Below, in pieces: positions 5,544-8,221 of a stretch of DNA of 8,221 nucleotides. A program made the translations under genes and the position numbers. Every line of letters begins with the position of its first letter. Within the stretch, counting starts at the first letter, position 1. The notes beneath the pieces were generated by a model, which worked only from the letters and a program-made list of their open reading frames with translations, made no database searches and was not told where the DNA came from. The stretch covers positions 1 through 8,221 of the forward strand of contig JAFQPF010000097.1 of assembly GCA_017411885.1 (NCBI GenBank). Direction: 5' to 3'. The DNA comes from Clostridia bacterium. Its GTDB lineage: Bacteria; Bacillota_A; Clostridia; Oscillospirales; CAG-272.

Positions 5544-7256
5544 TTATTTATTCTTTTCTTCCTCGCGTTCAAGCTCGGTATACGCGATCTTGCCTACGAG
5601 AGTCTTAGGAAGCTCGCTTCTGAATTCAATATCGTAGGGCATAGCATACTTTGCGATATTCTTTCTGCAATGCGCGAGAATACTCTGCTTGAGCTCATCG
5701 CTTTCCTCAAAGCCCTGCTTTAATACAACAAACGCCTTTACCTTCTGGATCTTGAGAGCATCCTTTACGCCGATAACGCAGGAAAGCTGCACCGCTTCGT
5801 GAGCGTCTATGATATTTTCGATCTGTGAGGGGTATACGTTATATCCGCTTGTAATTATCATTCTCTTGATACGCTGCTTGAAGTAGATAAAGCCCTGCTC
5901 GTCCATTACGCCAAGGTCACCGGTATGAAGCCATACTCTGCCGTCCTCGTGAAGCTTAAGCGTATTCGCGTTTTCCTCGGGCTTGTTGAGGTATCCCTTC
6001 ATCACCGAAGGACCTGTAAGGCATATCTCACCGTCCTCACCGTAAGGGAGCTCATCGTTTGTTCCCGGCTTGACTATCATATAATACGTATCGGGGTAGG
6101 GGAAGCCTATGCTTCCCTCCTTTTCGGTATTGTAAGGTGTAAGGCAGCTTGCGGTAACACATTCTGTTGTACCGTAGCCCTCTCTTATCTTTACGGTAGC
6201 ACCATGCTCTGCAAGGAATTTATCTACCTTTCTCTTAAGCTCTATAGAAAGCGAGTCTCCGCCCGAGAAAACGCCCATAAGACAATCGAGCTTTACGCCA
6301 TCAAGGTAATTTGTACGGATAAGCGCCTCATAAAGTGTGGGCACGCCTGCGATATAATTCGGTCTGTGCTTCTTGATAAGTCCGGCGTAATCCTTTACGT
6401 TGAATCTCGGCACAAGCACAGCCTGACCGCCTGCTACCATCATTGTATGTACACAAACGCCAAGTCCGAAGCCGTGGAACATAGGCATTGCGGCAAGCAT
6501 CTTTTTATGCTTTACCTCCTTGTTACACATAGCGATCGTCTGAAGCGCGAGTGCATTGAAGTTAAGGTTTGTAAGCTCAATACCCTTTGTAACTCCCGTG
6601 GTACCTCCGGAGAACAGTATTACCGCAACGTCGTTTGCGCTCTGATTTACAACGTAATCTCCGGTATATGCCTTTCCGCCGTCAATAAAGCTCTTCCAGC
6701 TTATGACCGTATCATCGTAGGGTACGGGCGCGATGGTTCTGCCTTGGGTAAGGCTGTATCCGACCTTCATTACCGGGCCAAGCTCGTCCTTTATGCTTGC
6801 TATGATAAGCTTGTTAAGCTTATAGCTGTCATTTACCTCTTTAAGCTTTTTATAAAAGCCGTCAAGTGTTATTACGTATTTGCTTTCGGTTTCGTTAAGA
6901 TAATAAAGTATCTCACCGACAGCGGAGAGGGGGTGTATCATCGAAGCTACCGCGCCTATACGGTTAAGCGCGTAAAAGCAATATACAGTCTGAGGGATAT
7001 TGGGCATACAAAGGGTTACTATTTCACCCTCTTTAATTCCCATAGCCTTGAACGCCTTTGCGCAAAGCTCTATATTCTTTACAAGCTTTGTATAGCTTAT
7101 CTGTCTTCCCATAAAAGCGAGTGCGGGGAAATCCGGGCTTTCCTTTGCCGAATTTATTACAGCTTCGCTCATAGAATATTCGGGATAATCAAGATGAAAG
7201 CTTACCTCTCCGTAGCCTTCAAGCCACGGCGCCTTTTTATCGAAATTTTCAAACAT
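5544..7256 (-). CDS. AMP-forming acyl-CoA ligase (long-chain-fatty-acid--CoA ligase-like)
   Basis: This ANL-superfamily enzyme activates a carboxylic acid with ATP to an acyl-adenylate and then usually forms an acyl-CoA. The 570-residue length is normal for the family. Visible motifs in order are the phosphate-binding FSGGTTGVTKG (215-225), MPMFHGFG (257-264), YGTTE (361-365), HTGDLG with the ribose-binding Asp (444-449), the hinge and core KRMIITSGYNVYPSQIE (464-480), and the C-terminal LPKTLVGKI with the adenylation Lys at 556. There is no signal peptide or carrier-protein domain. The start is supported by CGGAG at 7263-7267 on the - strand, six bases upstream. It lies 47 bases after the E2-like acyltransferase and 17 bases before the surface hydrolase, so co-transcription is likely. 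The substrate cannot be read from the sequence; medium- or long-chain fatty acids are the usual default, and aromatic acids or an acyl-AMP-only role remain possible. Confidence 0.93.
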   Translation of the reverse strand: MFENFDKKAPWLEGYGEVSFHLDYPEYSMSEAVINSAKESPDFPALAFMGRQISYTKLVKNIELCAKAFKAMGIKEGEIVTLCMPNIPQTVYCFYALNRIGAVASMIHPLSAVGEILYYLNETESKYVITLDGFYKKLKEVNDSYKLNKLIIASIKDELGPVMKVGYSLTQGRTIAPVPYDDTVISWKSFIDGGKAYTGDYVVNQSANDVAVILFSGGTTGVTKGIELTNLNFNALALQTIAMCNKEVKHKKMLAAMPMFHGFGLGVCVHTMMVAGGQAVLVPRFNVKDYAGLIKKHRPNYIAGVPTLYEALIRTNYLDGVKLDCLMGVFSGGDSLSIELKRKVDKFLAEHGATVKIREGYGTTECVTASCLTPYNTEKEGSIGFPYPDTYYMIVKPGTNDELPYGEDGEICLTGPSVMKGYLNKPEENANTLKLHEDGRVWLHTGDLGVMDEQGFIYFKQRIKRMIITSGYNVYPSQIENIIDAHEAVQLSCVIGVKDALKIQKVKAFVVLKQGFEESDELKQSILAHCRKNIAKYAMPYDIEFRSELPKTLVGKIAYTELEREEEKNK

Positions 7257-7303
7257 TTTTTACTCCGTTCTGCCGCATCTGCCGGCACAAAATACAGGGC
7301 TTA

Positions 7304-8185
7304 TCAAAGCTCCACAGGTTCATTTATCGGTCTTTCAAGAAGCTCGGGGTTACTTAACAGCTTTTTAAGTATTTTGATACTGTTTATAAAATAAAGCCCG
7401 TCGGCTATGCGCTCGTCTATCGTTATACCAAGCTCAAGCGCATCCTTAAGCTCCATATTTCCGTCTGCATCATAAAACGGTCGCTTTTTCATTTCGCCTA
7501 TTATCATAAAAAATGAGTTTGTACCCCATTCGGCAAGATGATGATATGTAGCCGACATTTTTATGCTTCCGAGATTTGACAAAAATACGCTCGTATGGTA
7601 TGGGTCGACCTTTATAAGCTCCTTAGGAAGCCATCCGTGTGCATCAAGAAAATACAATAGCTTCACAACGAAGCTCAAAACAAAGGAAGGTATCTTTGTA
7701 AGCACGCCCATAACGTCGGTCGCTCCGTCGTTCTGGTCGTCCTTTTTTACGTGGCATACCACATTTTTGACCTGAGAATACACGCTTTCCATCGGAGAAG
7801 CGTCGCTGTCCTTTTCAAGTCTTACTATTGCAAGAGCCTCAGGCGAGGTATCTACAAATTTCTTTTTCACCGTAAATGCAAGCGAAATATTATTGCGCTC
7901 GTAATATTTGCGGTTAATAATAAAGTAATTGAGCTTCGGGCGAAGCGCAATAGTCTTTGCAACAGCCGCGCATATTACGTGAAACATCGTGTATTTGAAT
8001 TCGGGTGAGTCGGCATTTTTCTTTTCAACGTATTCAAGCACCGCAGTCATATCGACAAGCTCGTTCATAACCGCTTCGTTCTGCGTACGTCCCTTAAGAA
8101 GATACGGCATAAATATATGCATCGGATCAAGCTTTTTTATAAGCCTTCCGTCCGAGCGGTCACCGCGTTGTTTTTTGGCTGACAT
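7304..8185 (-). CDS. E2-like (CAT-fold) acyltransferase without lipoyl domain
   Basis: The 293-residue product resembles the catalytic domain of 2-oxoacid dehydrogenase E2 proteins (chloramphenicol-acetyltransferase fold) but has neither a lipoyl domain nor a peripheral-subunit-binding domain. The N-terminus is basic (KKQRGDRSDGRLIKKLDPMHIFMPYLLKGR). FLSNLGSI at 201-208 matches the family's SNLG strand. The C-terminal active-site motif, DHRxxDG in true E2 enzymes, reads DERIADG at 257-263, so Glu258 replaces the catalytic His. From memory, similar stand-alone Clostridia proteins also carry DER..DG, so this may be a subfamily trait and not decay. A hydrophobic stretch at about 165-182 could touch the membrane. 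The ATG at 8185 has CGGAGGT five bases upstream. It is the first visible gene of the operon with an acyl-CoA ligase and a surface SGNH hydrolase, which suggests acyl handling. It could be an acyl-CoA-dependent transferase or a non-catalytic binding protein; I cannot decide which. Confidence 0.8.
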   Translation of the reverse strand: MSAKKQRGDRSDGRLIKKLDPMHIFMPYLLKGRTQNEAVMNELVDMTAVLEYVEKKNADSPEFKYTMFHVICAAVAKTIALRPKLNYFIINRKYYERNNISLAFTVKKKFVDTSPEALAIVRLEKDSDASPMESVYSQVKNVVCHVKKDDQNDGATDVMGVLTKIPSFVLSFVVKLLYFLDAHGWLPKELIKVDPYHTSVFLSNLGSIKMSATYHHLAEWGTNSFFMIIGEMKKRPFYDADGNMELKDALELGITIDERIADGLYFINSIKILKKLLSNPELLERPINEPVEL

Positions 8186-8190
8186 AATAA

Positions 8191-8197
8191 ACCTCCG
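8191..8197 (-). promoter_or_regulatory. Ribosome binding site of the E2-like acyltransferase
   Basis: On the - strand this reads CGGAGGT, five bases before the ATG ending at 8185. It is the strongest Shine-Dalgarno on this strand and supports 8185 as the true start. Only 24 further bases are present to the right, too few to judge a promoter or an upstream operon member. Confidence 0.8.
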
Positions 8198-8221
8198 TTG
8201 ATTACATTACAGATACGTACA

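Noticed and set aside
5925..7394. 489-codon + strand open frame opposite the acyl-CoA ligase
   Set aside because: The opposite strand encodes a complete ANL enzyme with all motifs. The + strand translation is Cys/Tyr-rich with no domain pattern, as expected of an antisense shadow of biased codons.
7304..8185. Genuine pyruvate or branched-chain dehydrogenase E2 subunit
   Set aside because: It has no lipoyl domain, no subunit-binding domain and no HxxxDG His, and no E1 or E3 genes are nearby.

Overview
The window looks like the chromosome of an endospore-forming Clostridia-type Firmicute. The evidence is a clear sporulation sigma factor (sigma-G), a low-GC-type MurA, a secreted protein with three S-layer homology (SLH) domains, GGAGG-type ribosome binding sites and several GTG/ATG starts. 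I cannot name the genus. Nothing here marks a plasmid, phage or insertion sequence.

Layout. The left part (1-2332) reads on the + strand. After a 134-base leader comes murA (135-1424), closed by a strong intrinsic terminator (1435-1468). Then comes sigG (1559-2332), which has a candidate sigma-F/sigma-G-type promoter of its own and a strong Shine-Dalgarno in front of a GTG start. Positions 2333-2739 hold no convincing gene but contain an unusual run of short perfect hairpins, several with GNA triloops. A minus-strand terminator (2731-2772) lies at the right end of this gap.

The right part (2794-8185) reads entirely on the - strand and looks like one operon, transcribed from right to left: an E2-like (CAT-fold) acyltransferase (7304-8185), an AMP-forming acyl-CoA ligase (5544-7256), and a large secreted SGNH/GDSL hydrolase with Big_2 and SLH domains (2794-5526). 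Gaps are 47 and 17 bases. The sigG side and this operon converge on the hairpin-rich gap.

How the genes may work together. MurA makes the first committed peptidoglycan precursor. SigG drives late forespore transcription. The three minus-strand genes can be read as an acyl pathway: the ligase activates a carboxylic acid, the E2-like protein could transfer the acyl group, and the surface-anchored SGNH enzyme could add or remove an ester on the cell-wall side. That link is inference from gene order and family chemistry. The points most worth a second look are: a Cys in MurA where the PEP/fosfomycin-contacting Arg normally sits; an E2-like protein whose catalytic HxxxDG reads ExxxDG; a duplicated domain flanking the SGNH core; and the GNA-hairpin cluster downstream of sigG.
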